DNA from: JACKFB01 sp041389525
GTDB taxonomy: Bacteria; Myxococcota_A; UBA9042; PHBI01; JACKFB01
Reading direction: 5' to 3'
NCBI GenBank assembly: GCA_041389525.1
Contig: JAWKRR010000003.1
Coordinates: forward strand, 124,001-188,000
DNA length: 64,000 nucleotides
This document shows, in pieces, positions 8,615-16,284 of this stretch. The notes under the pieces are model-generated. The model did not search any database, was not told the origin of the DNA, and saw nothing but the letters and a program-made list of their open reading frames with translations. The translations under genes were made by a program, and so were the position numbers. Each line of letters begins with the position of its first letter. Within the stretch, counting starts at the first letter, position 1.

Positions 8615-8646
8615 GAGAGCCCCGAAGCTTGCGCTGCGGGGCTCTC
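8615..8646 (-). terminator. Hairpin terminator of tRNA-Val
   Basis: The 10-bp arms GAGAGCCCCG (8615-8624) and CGGGGCTCTC (8637-8646) form a perfect stem with a 12-base loop. It lies 12 bases beyond the 3' end of the minus-strand tRNA-Val. The T-tract on the minus strand is weak (GCGCGTTTCG), so termination efficiency is uncertain. Confidence 0.65.
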
Positions 8647-8657
8647 GGTGAGGCGTC

Positions 8658-8732
8658 TGGTGGGCGATACTGGACTTGAACCAGTGACTTCTACCGTGTG
8701 AAGGTAGCACTCTACCACTGAGTTAATCGCCC
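8658..8732 (-). tRNA. tRNA-Val(CAC)
   Basis: On the minus strand the acceptor arms GGGCGAT and ATCGCCC pair perfectly. The anticodon stem is CTACC/GGTAG with loop TTCACAC, giving anticodon CAC, which reads the Val codon GTG. The T-arm contains GGTTCAAGTCC. The 3' CCA is encoded (TGG at 8658-8660 on the plus strand). It converges with tRNA-Ala, and both have hairpins in the shared 138-bp interval. Confidence 0.96.
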
Positions 8733-8810
8733 TCGGCGGACAGGGTTTGTAGTCAGCGCGCCTCGCACTGTCAACCCCTCTTCAGCCTGGAACGTGGCGA
8801 CGGCTCCGGG

Positions 8811-10151
8811 TCAGGCGGGGCGCTTGTACTGCGGTAGCAGGGGGATGACTTCTCCCAGGAGATAGAGGCTCCCCGCGATGAGCAGGCCGCCGCTGGGGGT
8901 CGCTAGGCGTCGGGCTTCTTCTAGGGCGCTCGGGATGTGCGGCTCGATCTCGAAGCGGATGCCGTGCTGCCTCGCCAGCTCGGCGAGCGGCGCCAGGGGC
9001 GGCGGTGGCTGCTCCGGCAGCGTCGTGACGACCAGAGAGTCGAGGTGGCGAGCCAGCGGCCGCAGGATGCCGGCGGCGTCTTTGTCGTAGCGCGCGGTGA
9101 AGAGCAGGGCTCGAGGGCTCTCTGGCAGCGCGGCCAGCAGCTCGCGACCCAAGACCGCCGCCCCCATCGGGTTGTGCGAGCCGTCGAGCAGCATGGCAGG
9201 CCACTGCCGCTGCGCCGCGTCGCGACAGGGCGCGCGTCGCTCCAGGCGGCCGGGGTGGCGAGCGCGGTGCAGGCCCTCGGCGATCTGCGTCGCCCGAAAG
9301 CGAAAGCCGTGGGCCTGCAGCGACTCGGCCGCCGCACACGCCAGCGCGGCGTTCTGCGCCTGGTACCGCCCCGCCAGCCCCAGCCGCACCGGCCCCAAGC
9401 GGTGCAGCCACCCGCGATAGCGGAAGCCCTCGTGCAGCCACCGGTACTGAAAATCGATGTGAGCCCGGCGAATCGGCGCGCGCAGGTCGAAGGCCCGCGG
9501 CCCCACCACGTTGCGAAAGAGCCGACGCGCCACGTTGGTGACCACCGTCGATCCCGGCTTGATGATCCCGGCCTTCTCGCCGCAGATCGCCTCCAGCGAG
9601 TTCCCCAGATACGCCTGATGATCCAGGCCGATCGGCGTGATCACGGCGACCTTGGGCGGCACCACCGCCGTCGCGTCCAGGCGCCCGCCCAGCCCCACCT
9701 CGAGCACCGCCAGGTCCACCTCGCGCTCGACGAAGTAGCACAGCGCCATCACCGTCAGGGCCTCGAAATAGGTCAGCGGGATCGGCGCGTCCCCGTCGCT
9801 GCCCTCGATGACGTTGCGCACCCGCTGCGCCCAGCGCGCCAGCTCGGCCGGCAAGATCGGCGTCCCCCCGACCCGGATGCGCTCGGTCACGCTGACGAGG
9901 TGCGGGCTGGTGTACAGCCCCACGCGATAGCCCGCCGCGTGCCCGATGGACGCGAGAAACGCCGCCGTCGAGCCCTTGCCGTTGGTCCCAGCGATCGTCA
10001 CGGCGACCAAGCGCTTGTGCGGCGACCCCAGACGCGCCAGCGCGGCCTCCACCCGGTCCAGCCCCAGCTGGATGCCACGCGGCGCCAACGCGGTCAGCCA
10101 CGCGTGCGCCTGCTCGGCCGTCCAAATCGCCTCTGGGAGTGCGCTTGTCAT
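8811..10151 (-). CDS. folC: Bifunctional folylpolyglutamate synthase/dihydrofolate synthase
   Basis: This 446-residue Mur-ligase-family enzyme has the P-loop IAGTNGKGSTAAFL (residues 53-66) and the FolC signatures YTSPHLVSVTERI, LEVGLGGRLDATAVV and GLDHQAYLGNSLEAICGEKAGII. The C-terminal motif LLDGSHNPMGAAVL matches the family DGAHN. FolC adds L-glutamate to dihydropteroate and to reduced folates using ATP, in the cytosol. The ATG at 10151 is chosen because family similarity begins with the residues right after it; an upstream ATG at 10187 adds 12 residues without similarity. It is divergent from ligA with a 96-bp gap. Length is typical. Confidence 0.95.
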   Translation of the reverse strand: MTSALPEAIWTAEQAHAWLTALAPRGIQLGLDRVEAALARLGSPHKRLVAVTIAGTNGKGSTAAFLASIGHAAGYRVGLYTSPHLVSVTERIRVGGTPILPAELARWAQRVRNVIEGSDGDAPIPLTYFEALTVMALCYFVEREVDLAVLEVGLGGRLDATAVVPPKVAVITPIGLDHQAYLGNSLEAICGEKAGIIKPGSTVVTNVARRLFRNVVGPRAFDLRAPIRRAHIDFQYRWLHEGFRYRGWLHRLGPVRLGLAGRYQAQNAALACAAAESLQAHGFRFRATQIAEGLHRARHPGRLERRAPCRDAAQRQWPAMLLDGSHNPMGAAVLGRELLAALPESPRALLFTARYDKDAAGILRPLARHLDSLVVTTLPEQPPPPLAPLAELARQHGIRFEIEPHIPSALEEARRLATPSGGLLIAGSLYLLGEVIPLLPQYKRPA

Positions 10152-10247
10152 CGCCTCAACGCTACCAACGCCCCTGAATGGGGGCAACGACCGTTGCCAG
10201 TCGCGATCGTGTGGGCTACTCCAACGTCATCCGCCCGGGAGCACGCG

Positions 10248-12236
10248 ATGGACCCCAACTCGGCGCCGCCTCGACCGCCGGCGCGCCCCGCCGACAGCAT
10301 GAGCGCCGACGAGCTGGCGCAGGCCGTGCGCTACCACAACTGGCGCTACTTCACGCTCGCCGCCCCCGAGATCTCGGACCTCGAGTTCGACGCCCTCACC
10401 CGCCGCCTGCAGGCCCTCGCCCCCGACCACCCCGCCCTCGCCGAGCTGGTCAGCGACGCCGCCACCGGCGAGCGCGTCACCCACGCCGAGCCCATGCTCA
10501 GCCTGGACAAGTGCTACGACGAGGCCACCCTGCTGTCCTGGGCCCAGAGCTTCGACGGCCCCGTCATCGAGACACCCAAGATCGACGGCGTCGCCGCCTC
10601 GCTACACTACGACGCCACCGGCCGCCTCAGCGCCGCCATCACCCGCGGCGACGGCACCCGCGGCGAGAGCTTCCTCGCCAACGCCGCCTTCATCACCGAG
10701 ATCCCCAAGCAGCTCAGCGGCCCGCCCCTCGCCACCGCCGTCGAAGTCCGGGGCGAGCTCTACATGCCGCTCTCCGTCTTCCGCGACCTCGCCGGCAGCT
10801 TCTCAAACCCGCGCAACACCACGGCCGGCGCCATCAAGCAGAAGGACCCCTCCAAGACCGCCGGCTACGGCCTGCACTTCTTCGCCTACGACGTGCGCGG
10901 CCCCGACTTCGCCACCGAGATGGAGAAGGTCGCCTGGTCCCGCGCCCACGGCCTGCACCCCGTCGAGACCACGCTGCTCGAGAAAGACCAGATGCAGGCT
11001 GGCTATTCGAGATGGCTCGCCCGCCGCGACGCCCTGGATTTCGAGGTCGACGGCGTCGTCTACAAGGCCGATCGCCTCGACGAGCAGGCCCGCCTCGGCG
11101 CCACTGCCCACCACCCGCGCTACGCCATCGCCTACAAGTTTCAAGGCGACAGCGCGACCTCCACCCTGGTCGAGGTCCAGTGGTCGGTCAGCCGCACCGG
11201 CACCATCACCCCGGTCGGCATCATCGAGCCGGTCGAGCTCTCCGGCGCCATGGTCTCCCGCTGCTCGCTCCACAACCTCGCCATCGTCAGCAGCCTGGGC
11301 CTCACCCTCGGCGCTACGGTCCTCGCGACCCGCCGCGGCGGCGTCATCCCCCACATCGAGTCCGTGGTCGAGCCCGGCCACACCCAGATCGCCATCCCGA
11401 CCACCTGCCCGTCCTGCGGCCAACCCACCGCGGTCGACGGCGACTTCCTCCGCTGCTCACGCCCCGCCGAGTGCCCCGACGTCATCCGCAGCACCCTCGA
11501 GCACTTCGTCAAAGCCGTGGAGATCGACGGCTTCGGCCCCAAGGTGGTCACCCAGCTCGTCGACAGCGGCCTCGTCCGCCAGCCCGCCGACTTCTACCGC
11601 CTCACCGCCGCCGACCTCGTCCCCCTCGACCGCATGGGCGACACCCTCGCCAAACGCCTCGTCGGCAACATCCAGGCCCGCCGCGCCCTCCCCCTCGGCG
11701 TCTTTCTGCGCTCCCTCGCCATCGACGATCTCGGCCAGGTCGTCAGCGAGACCCTCGCCCAAGAACTCCACACCTTCGACGCCGTCCTCGCAGCCCAGCC
11801 CGAGATCCTCGAGAACATCCACGGCGTCGGCGCCACCATCGCCCGCTCGGTCATCGAGGGCCTCGCGCTCCGCCGCCCCATGATCGACGCCCTGCTCGAA
11901 CAGGTCACCGTCGAAGCCGCCGAGGCCGCCTCCGCCCCCGCCGAGCGCACCGAGGGCGACCCCATCGCCGGTCACAGCTTCGTCTTCACCGGCGGCCTGC
12001 TCACCATGCCCCGTGAGGCCGCCCAGAAGCTGGTGCGCGACCGCGGCGGCAAGACGCCGTCGTCGGTATCCCAGACCCTCGACTACCTCGTGGTCGGCGA
12101 CAAAGACTCGCCGCTGCTGGGCGCTGGCAAGGTCAGCACCAAGCACAAGGCCGCCGACCGCCTCGTGGCCGCCGGCGCCCCCGTCCGCATCATCCGCGAG
12201 TCCGAGTTCCTGGCCATGCTCGGCGCGGGCACCTGA
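10248..12236 (+). CDS. ligA: NAD-dependent DNA ligase LigA
   Basis: This 662-residue protein has the full LigA order. An N-terminal Ia domain (about 17-60, HNWRYFTLAAPEISDLEFDAL) is followed by the adenylation domain with catalytic Lys111 in TPKIDGVA. Next come the OB fold (about 300-375) and a four-Cys zinc finger (CPSCGQPT...RCSRPAECPD, about 386-412). Helix-hairpin-helix repeats (about 420-550) and a C-terminal BRCT domain (about 572-660, GHSFVFTGGLLTM) complete it. It seals nicks in duplex DNA during replication and repair using NAD+. The start is the ATG at 10248; the frame is open far upstream but that part is antisense to folC. The stop is followed after 4 bases by the SanA-like gene. 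Confidence 0.97.
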   Translation: MDPNSAPPRPPARPADSMSADELAQAVRYHNWRYFTLAAPEISDLEFDALTRRLQALAPDHPALAELVSDAATGERVTHAEPMLSLDKCYDEATLLSWAQSFDGPVIETPKIDGVAASLHYDATGRLSAAITRGDGTRGESFLANAAFITEIPKQLSGPPLATAVEVRGELYMPLSVFRDLAGSFSNPRNTTAGAIKQKDPSKTAGYGLHFFAYDVRGPDFATEMEKVAWSRAHGLHPVETTLLEKDQMQAGYSRWLARRDALDFEVDGVVYKADRLDEQARLGATAHHPRYAIAYKFQGDSATSTLVEVQWSVSRTGTITPVGIIEPVELSGAMVSRCSLHNLAIVSSLGLTLGATVLATRRGGVIPHIESVVEPGHTQIAIPTTCPSCGQPTAVDGDFLRCSRPAECPDVIRSTLEHFVKAVEIDGFGPKVVTQLVDSGLVRQPADFYRLTAADLVPLDRMGDTLAKRLVGNIQARRALPLGVFLRSLAIDDLGQVVSETLAQELHTFDAVLAAQPEILENIHGVGATIARSVIEGLALRRPMIDALLEQVTVEAAEAASAPAERTEGDPIAGHSFVFTGGLLTMPREAAQKLVRDRGGKTPSSVSQTLDYLVVGDKDSPLLGAGKVSTKHKAADRLVAAGAPVRIIRESEFLAMLGAGT

Positions 12237-12240
12237 TTCC

Positions 12241-12903
12241 GTGCGCCTCCGGAGAATCGCCGTCACCTTTTCATACGTCGTCGCCGGGGTCCTCACCCTC
12301 GCCCTCGCCATGAACCTGTGGATTCGCCAGGCCGCGCGCCCCTACATCCACGCCGAGCTGACCACCCTGCCCCAACGCGACGTCGCCATCGTGCCCGGCG
12401 CCTCCGTCTTCTCCGACGGCACCCCGTCCGCGGCCCTCGAGGACCGCCTCCGGGCCGCCCTCACCGTCTACAAGGCCGGCCGCGTCTCGCGAATCCTCGC
12501 CAGCGGCGTCGACGAGGGCCGCGGCTACGACGAGGTCGGCGGCATGTCCCGCTGGCTCAGAAAGGCCGGCGTGCCCGCGTCGGACATCCTCGAGGACCGC
12601 GGCGGCGTCCGCACCTTCGACACCATGGAGCGCGCCCGCCGCGTCTTCGGAATCGAGTCCGCCGTCGTCTGCACCCAAGGGTTTCACTTGGCGCGGTCTG
12701 TGTTTTTGGCGCGTCACGCGGGCGTCGACGCCGTGGGATTGCGCGCCGACGGCCGTGTCTATCAGGACGCGATGAAGGACGAGCTGCGCGAGTTCTTCGC
12801 CCGCATCAAGGCCTTCCTCGACACCTACGTCCTGCCCACCGAGCCCCGGCACGGCGCCGATCCGCCGGACGCCGGCGCCAGCCAACCGGAGCGCACGCCG
12901 TGA
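12241..12903 (+). CDS. SanA/YdcF-family (DUF218) envelope protein
   Basis: This 220-residue protein starts with a GTG 4 bases after the ligA stop. It has one N-terminal membrane helix (about residues 5-25), then a DUF218 domain. The segment VAIVPGASVFSDGTPSAALEDRL matches the SanA/ElyC opening. Later blocks (VRTFDTMERARRVF and VCTQGFHLARSVFLARHAGV) match the conserved 'T.en...a' and 'T...H..Ra......G' motifs. Family members act in envelope barrier function or glycan metabolism, but their reaction is not established. Its stop overlaps the start of the GNAT gene, so ligA, this gene and the acetyltransferase look like one operon. Confidence 0.85.
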   Translation: MRLRRIAVTFSYVVAGVLTLALAMNLWIRQAARPYIHAELTTLPQRDVAIVPGASVFSDGTPSAALEDRLRAALTVYKAGRVSRILASGVDEGRGYDEVGGMSRWLRKAGVPASDILEDRGGVRTFDTMERARRVFGIESAVVCTQGFHLARSVFLARHAGVDAVGLRADGRVYQDAMKDELREFFARIKAFLDTYVLPTEPRHGADPPDAGASQPERTP

Positions 12904-13373
12904 CAGCCTTCACCGTCCGCCGCGGCGAGCCCGCAGACGCCCACGCGCTGGCCGACCACAACGTCCGGATGGCCGCCGAAACCGAAGGCCGTGATCTCGA
13001 CGCCGCCCGCACGCTCTCCGGCGTCAGCCGCGCCCTCGCCGACCCCATCCGCGGCGTCTACTACGTCGCCGAACACGACGGCGCGGTCATCGGCCAGCTC
13101 ATGGTCACCCGCGAGTGGAGCGACTGGCGCGACGGCTGGTTCTGGTGGGTCCAGAGCGTCTACGTGCGCGCCGAGCACCGCGGCCAGGGCGTGTACCGCG
13201 CGCTCTGGGAGCACATCGTCGCCGCCGCCCGCGCCGAGGGCGACGTCTGCGGCATCCGCCTCTACGTCGAGCGCGAGAACGTCGAGGCGCTCGCGGTCTA
13301 CCACCGCCTCGCGATGGTCGACGCCGGCTACGTCATGATGGAGGTCGACTGGGTGCTGCACGACGAGGACTGA
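12900..13373 (+). CDS. GNAT-family N-acetyltransferase
   Basis: This 157-residue protein starts with GTG overlapping the previous stop (GTGA). It begins FTVRRGEPADAHALADHNVRMA, the usual first strand and helix of GNAT enzymes. It contains the acetyl-CoA-binding motif A QSVYVRAEHRGQGVYRALW (R/Q-x-x-G-x-G/A type) and a motif B segment IRLYVERENVEALAVYHRL. GNAT enzymes move an acetyl group from acetyl-CoA to an amine. The substrate is unknown. It is the last gene of the ligA transcript; a perfect inverted repeat lies 6 bases past its stop and may end transcription. Confidence 0.88.
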   Translation: MTAFTVRRGEPADAHALADHNVRMAAETEGRDLDAARTLSGVSRALADPIRGVYYVAEHDGAVIGQLMVTREWSDWRDGWFWWVQSVYVRAEHRGQGVYRALWEHIVAAARAEGDVCGIRLYVERENVEALAVYHRLAMVDAGYVMMEVDWVLHDED

Positions 13374-13378
13374 CGGTA

Positions 13379-13440
13379 GGTGTCAGACCCCCGCACTACG
13401 CACTTAGGGCGCTAAGTGCGTAGTGCGGGGGTCTGACACC
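13379..13440. repeat. Perfect 29-bp inverted repeat between convergent genes
   Basis: Positions 13379-13407 and 13412-13440 are exact reverse complements separated by a 4-base loop (GGCG). The arms start GGTGTCAGACCCCCGC and end CGCACTTAG at the loop. It fills the 71-bp gap between the GNAT gene and the 3' end of ttcA. It could act as a bidirectional terminator, although no T-run follows either arm. The GTGTCAGACCCC ends also resemble REP-like mobile palindromes, but this is inference; no second copy was noticed in the window. Confidence 0.9.
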
Positions 13441-13444
13441 CAAT

Positions 13445-14422
13445 CTAGCCCCGCGACAGCCGCATCCCGTCAAGGGCCACCGTGTCCCGCGGGCTCTCCG
13501 CCCCGGACCCGGCCCCGCATCCCTCGCCAAACGCCTCGTCGCCGCCGAGCAGATCGCCGGCCCCGCCGCCCTCGAGCGCGCGAATCCCCTCGTCGTCGCC
13601 CGTCGGCTGGTTCAGTCCCAGGCGCTCCCAGAGGCTGCGGTCCAGCAGGTGCGTCGCCCGCACGTTGCTCAGCGCGTTGAGCATGTTGCCCTTCACGTTG
13701 CCGTTCTCAGCTTGAAGCTCGTCGATGAGCCGCTTCATGCGCTTGCGCTGCAGGTTCTCCTGCGAGCCGCACAGGTCGCACGGGATGATGGGAAACGCCT
13801 GCTCCTCAGCCAGCAGCGCCAGATCCTCTTCGGAGCAATAGGCGAGCGGGCGAATCACCACGTGCCGGCCGTCATCGGAGTGCAGCCGCGGCGGCATGGA
13901 CTTGAGCTGGCCCGAATAGAAGAGGTTCAGCAGCACCGTCTCGATGATGTCGTTTCGGTGATGCCCCAGCGCCATCCGGGTCGCCCCAAGCTCGCTGGCC
14001 GTGTCGTACAGGATGCCGCGCCGCAGCCGCGAACACAGCGCGCAGTAGGTCTTCCCCTCGGGCACCAGCCGCTTGACCACCGAGTAGGTGTCCCGCTCGA
14101 CGATGCGGTACTCGTAGCCCTCGGACTCAAGCCACCGCGGCAGCACATCGGCCGGAAACCCTGGCTGCTTCTGGTCGAGATTCACCGCCACCAGCGAGAA
14201 CTGAAAGGGCGCCCGCCGCTCGACCTCACGCAGCAGGTGCAGCATGCAGTACGAGTCTTTGCCGCCCGATAGGCACACCATCACCCGGTCGCCCGCCCCG
14301 ATCATCTCGAAGTCGGTCATGGCCCGGACGACCTGACGCATCAGCCGCTTTTCGAGTTGGCTCACCGTGAGTCTCCGTGAGTCGGCGCCGCCGCGCGTGA
14401 CGTTGCGATGCGCCCGATACAT
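13445..14422 (-). CDS. ttcA: tRNA 2-thiocytidine(32) synthetase TtcA
   Basis: This 325-residue protein has the PP-loop motif SGGKDS (residues 52-57). It also has the two Cys-x2-Cys motifs typical of TtcA (KTYCALCSRLRRG and IPCDLCGSQ), which bind a 4Fe-4S cluster. TtcA adenylates and thiolates C32 in certain tRNAs. The ATG at 14422 is chosen because SQLEKRLMRQVVRAMTDFEMI, about 20 residues in, aligns with the start of E. coli TtcA. A GTG at about 14364 is a shorter option and an ATG at 14467 a longer one. The last 45 residues form an odd Gly/Ala/Glu-rich tail not expected in TtcA. It is divergent from the TrmK-like gene. Confidence 0.93.
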   Translation of the reverse strand: MYRAHRNVTRGGADSRRLTVSQLEKRLMRQVVRAMTDFEMIGAGDRVMVCLSGGKDSYCMLHLLREVERRAPFQFSLVAVNLDQKQPGFPADVLPRWLESEGYEYRIVERDTYSVVKRLVPEGKTYCALCSRLRRGILYDTASELGATRMALGHHRNDIIETVLLNLFYSGQLKSMPPRLHSDDGRHVVIRPLAYCSEEDLALLAEEQAFPIIPCDLCGSQENLQRKRMKRLIDELQAENGNVKGNMLNALSNVRATHLLDRSLWERLGLNQPTGDDEGIRALEGGGAGDLLGGDEAFGEGCGAGSGAESPRDTVALDGMRLSRG

Positions 14423-14524
14423 GGCGTTGTGCGCCCCTCGGATACCAGAGCGCCGCGGCGGAGGCACGCCCTTTCGCGGCGCGCCGATTGCCCCCCGACG
14501 CTCAGCCCGCTATTCGATGCCGCG

Positions 14525-15268
14525 ATGCCGTCGCCCCCGACCCGCCCGCGCCTCGACACCGTCCTCGCCATGGTCCCGCCCGACGTGCGCGCCGTCGCCG
14601 ACATCGGCTACGACCACGGCCTGCTCATGCTGCGCCTCGCCCGCGAACGCCCGGCCCTCCGCCTCTACGGCGTCGAGATGCTGCCCGATCGCGCCGACGC
14701 CATGCGCCAACGCCACCCCGCCGCGGTCTCCGCGCTGGCCGATCGCCTCACCCTGCTCGTCGGCGACGGCCTCGCCCCCCTTCCCGCCGGCGCCGTCGAT
14801 TGCGTCGTCATCGCCGGCCTGTCCGACCGCTCCCTGGTCGCCATTCTCGAGCGCGCCCGCGCCACCCTGCCGACCCTGCGCCGCGTCATCCTGTGCCCCG
14901 CCCGCGTCGAGGCCACCCTGCGCCCCGCCCTCCCCGGCCTGGGCCTGCGCATCGTCGACGAGCGCATCGCCGCCGAGCACCGCCGCACCTGGGACGTCAT
15001 CGCCGTCGAGCCCGCCGAGCCCGCCGACATCCCCGAACCCCCAGACGCCACCTCACTGTTTTGGGGTCCGCTCATGGTGGCCAGGCGCGATCTCGGGCTG
15101 GCCTATCACCTCGACCACCTCGCCAAGGTCTACGCCCCAGCCTTCACCCACCACCTCAACGGCCACCGGCTCCCCGACGGCAGCCTCACGCCCCTGGGCC
15201 AAAAGCTCGCCCTCCTCCCAGCCCTCCGCGCCCGCGCCGCGACTTGGCCGTCCGCGCACATCGATTGA
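14525..15268 (+). CDS. TrmK-like SAM-dependent tRNA (adenine-N1)-methyltransferase
   Basis: This 247-residue protein opens with RLDTVLAMVPPDVRAVADIGYDHGLLMLRL, close to the TrmK motif I 'vADIGsDHayLp.yL'. It then has YGVEMLPDRADAM and LLVGDGLAPLPAGAVDCVVIAGLSDRSLVAIL. In TrmK the last block reads IAGMGG; here Gly-Gly is replaced by Ser-Asp, so the catalytic or cofactor pocket may differ. TrmK methylates N1 of A22 in tRNA. The ATG at 14525 has a poor ribosome-binding site but is the first start in frame near the homology. The neighbouring divergent ttcA is also a tRNA-modification gene. The family call is fairly good; activity is less certain. Confidence 0.65.
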   Translation: MPSPPTRPRLDTVLAMVPPDVRAVADIGYDHGLLMLRLARERPALRLYGVEMLPDRADAMRQRHPAAVSALADRLTLLVGDGLAPLPAGAVDCVVIAGLSDRSLVAILERARATLPTLRRVILCPARVEATLRPALPGLGLRIVDERIAAEHRRTWDVIAVEPAEPADIPEPPDATSLFWGPLMVARRDLGLAYHLDHLAKVYAPAFTHHLNGHRLPDGSLTPLGQKLALLPALRARAATWPSAHID

Positions 15269-15384
15269 GGGCAGGCAGCGCCTACTCGCAGCGCGCCGCA
15301 CTATGGACCCCCGCGGCGTCTGGCCGTAGTCTCAGGCTCGGCGCGCTTGGCGTGGAACTCTGACCGCGGAAGGGAGCGACTCGC

Positions 15385-15615
15385 ATGGACACGGAGCTCA
15401 TCGTGGCCAATCCGGGCGTGATGCTGGGCAAGCCCGTGATTCGAGGAACCCGCATCACCGTGGAACACGTCCTCGAGCGTCTCGCGGCGGGCGATTCGGT
15501 TGACGACTTGACCCACGCGTACCCGCGCTTGACGCCCGAGTCCATCCGCGCCGCCCTGCAGTTCGCTGCGTCGCGGATGAAGAGCGAGCTCGTCGAGTCC
15601 ACCCGGCCTTCCTGA
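15385..15615 (+). CDS. DUF433 antitoxin-like protein
   Basis: This 76-residue protein has the DUF433 signature: PGVMLGKPVIRGTRITVEHVLERLAAG, then DDLTHAYPRLTPESIRAALQFA, which forms a small winged-helix-like domain. DUF433 proteins are commonly the antitoxin encoded just before a DUF5615 PIN-like protein, as here with a 2-base gap. The ATG has GGAAGGGAG upstream. In the family the antitoxin binds and represses its own promoter; no operator was identified by eye. Confidence 0.88.
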   Translation: MDTELIVANPGVMLGKPVIRGTRITVEHVLERLAAGDSVDDLTHAYPRLTPESIRAALQFAASRMKSELVESTRPS

Positions 15616-15617
15616 GC

Positions 15618-15980
15618 GTGCGATGTCTTGCGGATGAGAACGTCGATCGGGCCATTGTTCTGGCGCTGCGGGCTGGCGGCCACGATATAGTGTACGTCGC
15701 GGAATTGGCGCCCGGCATCGGTGACGAAGAAGTCCTGGCCATCGCGCAGGACCAGAGTCGCTTGCTGCTTACCTGTGACAAGGACTTCGGCGAGCTAGTC
15801 TACCGACAGCAGAAGGCGACCTCGGGCGTCCTGCTGCTCCGGCTCGCCGGTGTCGACGCTTCGACCAGCAGCGTCCTAGTCGCCGAGGCGCTGTCGCTGC
15901 ACGAGCAGTCCCTCTTGTGGGCCTTCAGCGTGTTGACAGAAGACACGCTGCGCATCCGCCCCCGAACTGGCCGCGCCTGA
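15618..15980 (+). CDS. DUF5615 PIN-like toxin
   Basis: This 120-residue protein starts with GTG, encoding MRCLADENVDRAIVLALRAGGHDIVYVAE. This is the opening of DUF5615 PIN-like nucleases, with acidic residues at the LADEN position. A second acidic cluster, LLLTCDKDFGELVY, follows at about residues 52-65. PIN-fold toxins usually cleave RNA with a metal held by such Asp/Glu residues. It is encoded immediately after the DUF433 gene, giving a type II toxin-antitoxin pair. The conserved residues are intact, so it may be active. Confidence 0.88.
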   Translation: MRCLADENVDRAIVLALRAGGHDIVYVAELAPGIGDEEVLAIAQDQSRLLLTCDKDFGELVYRQQKATSGVLLLRLAGVDASTSSVLVAEALSLHEQSLLWAFSVLTEDTLRIRPRTGRA

Positions 15981-16081
15981 CGGGCAGTGGGCGCGGCTGT
16001 CGTGCGGAAGGCCCATCGCCCGCACCGACCGCTGCCGCGGAGCCCAGGCGACCGCCGGACGGCGAAAGAATGGTCTCTGGC

Positions 16082-16119
16082 CCGCGGAATCCGCAGTCGG
16101 AGGCCTGCGGATTTCGCAG
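16082..16119. promoter_or_regulatory. Two tandem 15-bp activator sites upstream of a sigma-54 promoter
   Basis: The palindrome CTGCGGATTTCGCAG lies at 16105-16119. A second site at 16082-16096 matches it at 13 of 15 positions when read on the opposite strand. Their centres are 23 bp apart, about two helical turns. They lie about 100-136 bp upstream of the -24 element at 16218, a usual distance for sigma-54 enhancer sites. The identical 15-mer occurs before the ZraP-like gene (20459-20473). I infer binding by the NtrC-type regulator encoded at 17024-18367. Confidence 0.75.
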
Positions 16120-16217
16120 TCGGGGGCTCGCCGCCGCCTCGCCCGGCGTGTCGCCACTTCGAGATAAGCCAGCCCGCGCCTGACTTTTCTGGGGCGACGA
16201 CAGCGGTGGCGAGGTGT

Positions 16218-16233
16218 TGGCACGGGCGTTGCT
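16218..16233 (+). promoter_or_regulatory. Consensus sigma-54 (-24/-12) promoter
   Basis: The sequence TGGCACGGGCGTTGCT fits the sigma-54 consensus TGGCAC-N5-TTGCW exactly, with the diagnostic GG and GC separated by 10 bases. It lies 51 bases upstream of the ATG at 16285, with AGGAG just before that start. Tandem activator sites lie upstream at 16082-16119. Confidence 0.88.
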
Positions 16234-16284
16234 CTAGTTCCCTGTCAGCACGGGGCAGTCGCCTCGGCAACACAGGAGAATGTC

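Noticed and set aside
8937..10247. 437-codon upstream extension of ligA
   Set aside because: It is antisense to folC. LigA similarity begins right after the ATG at 10248.
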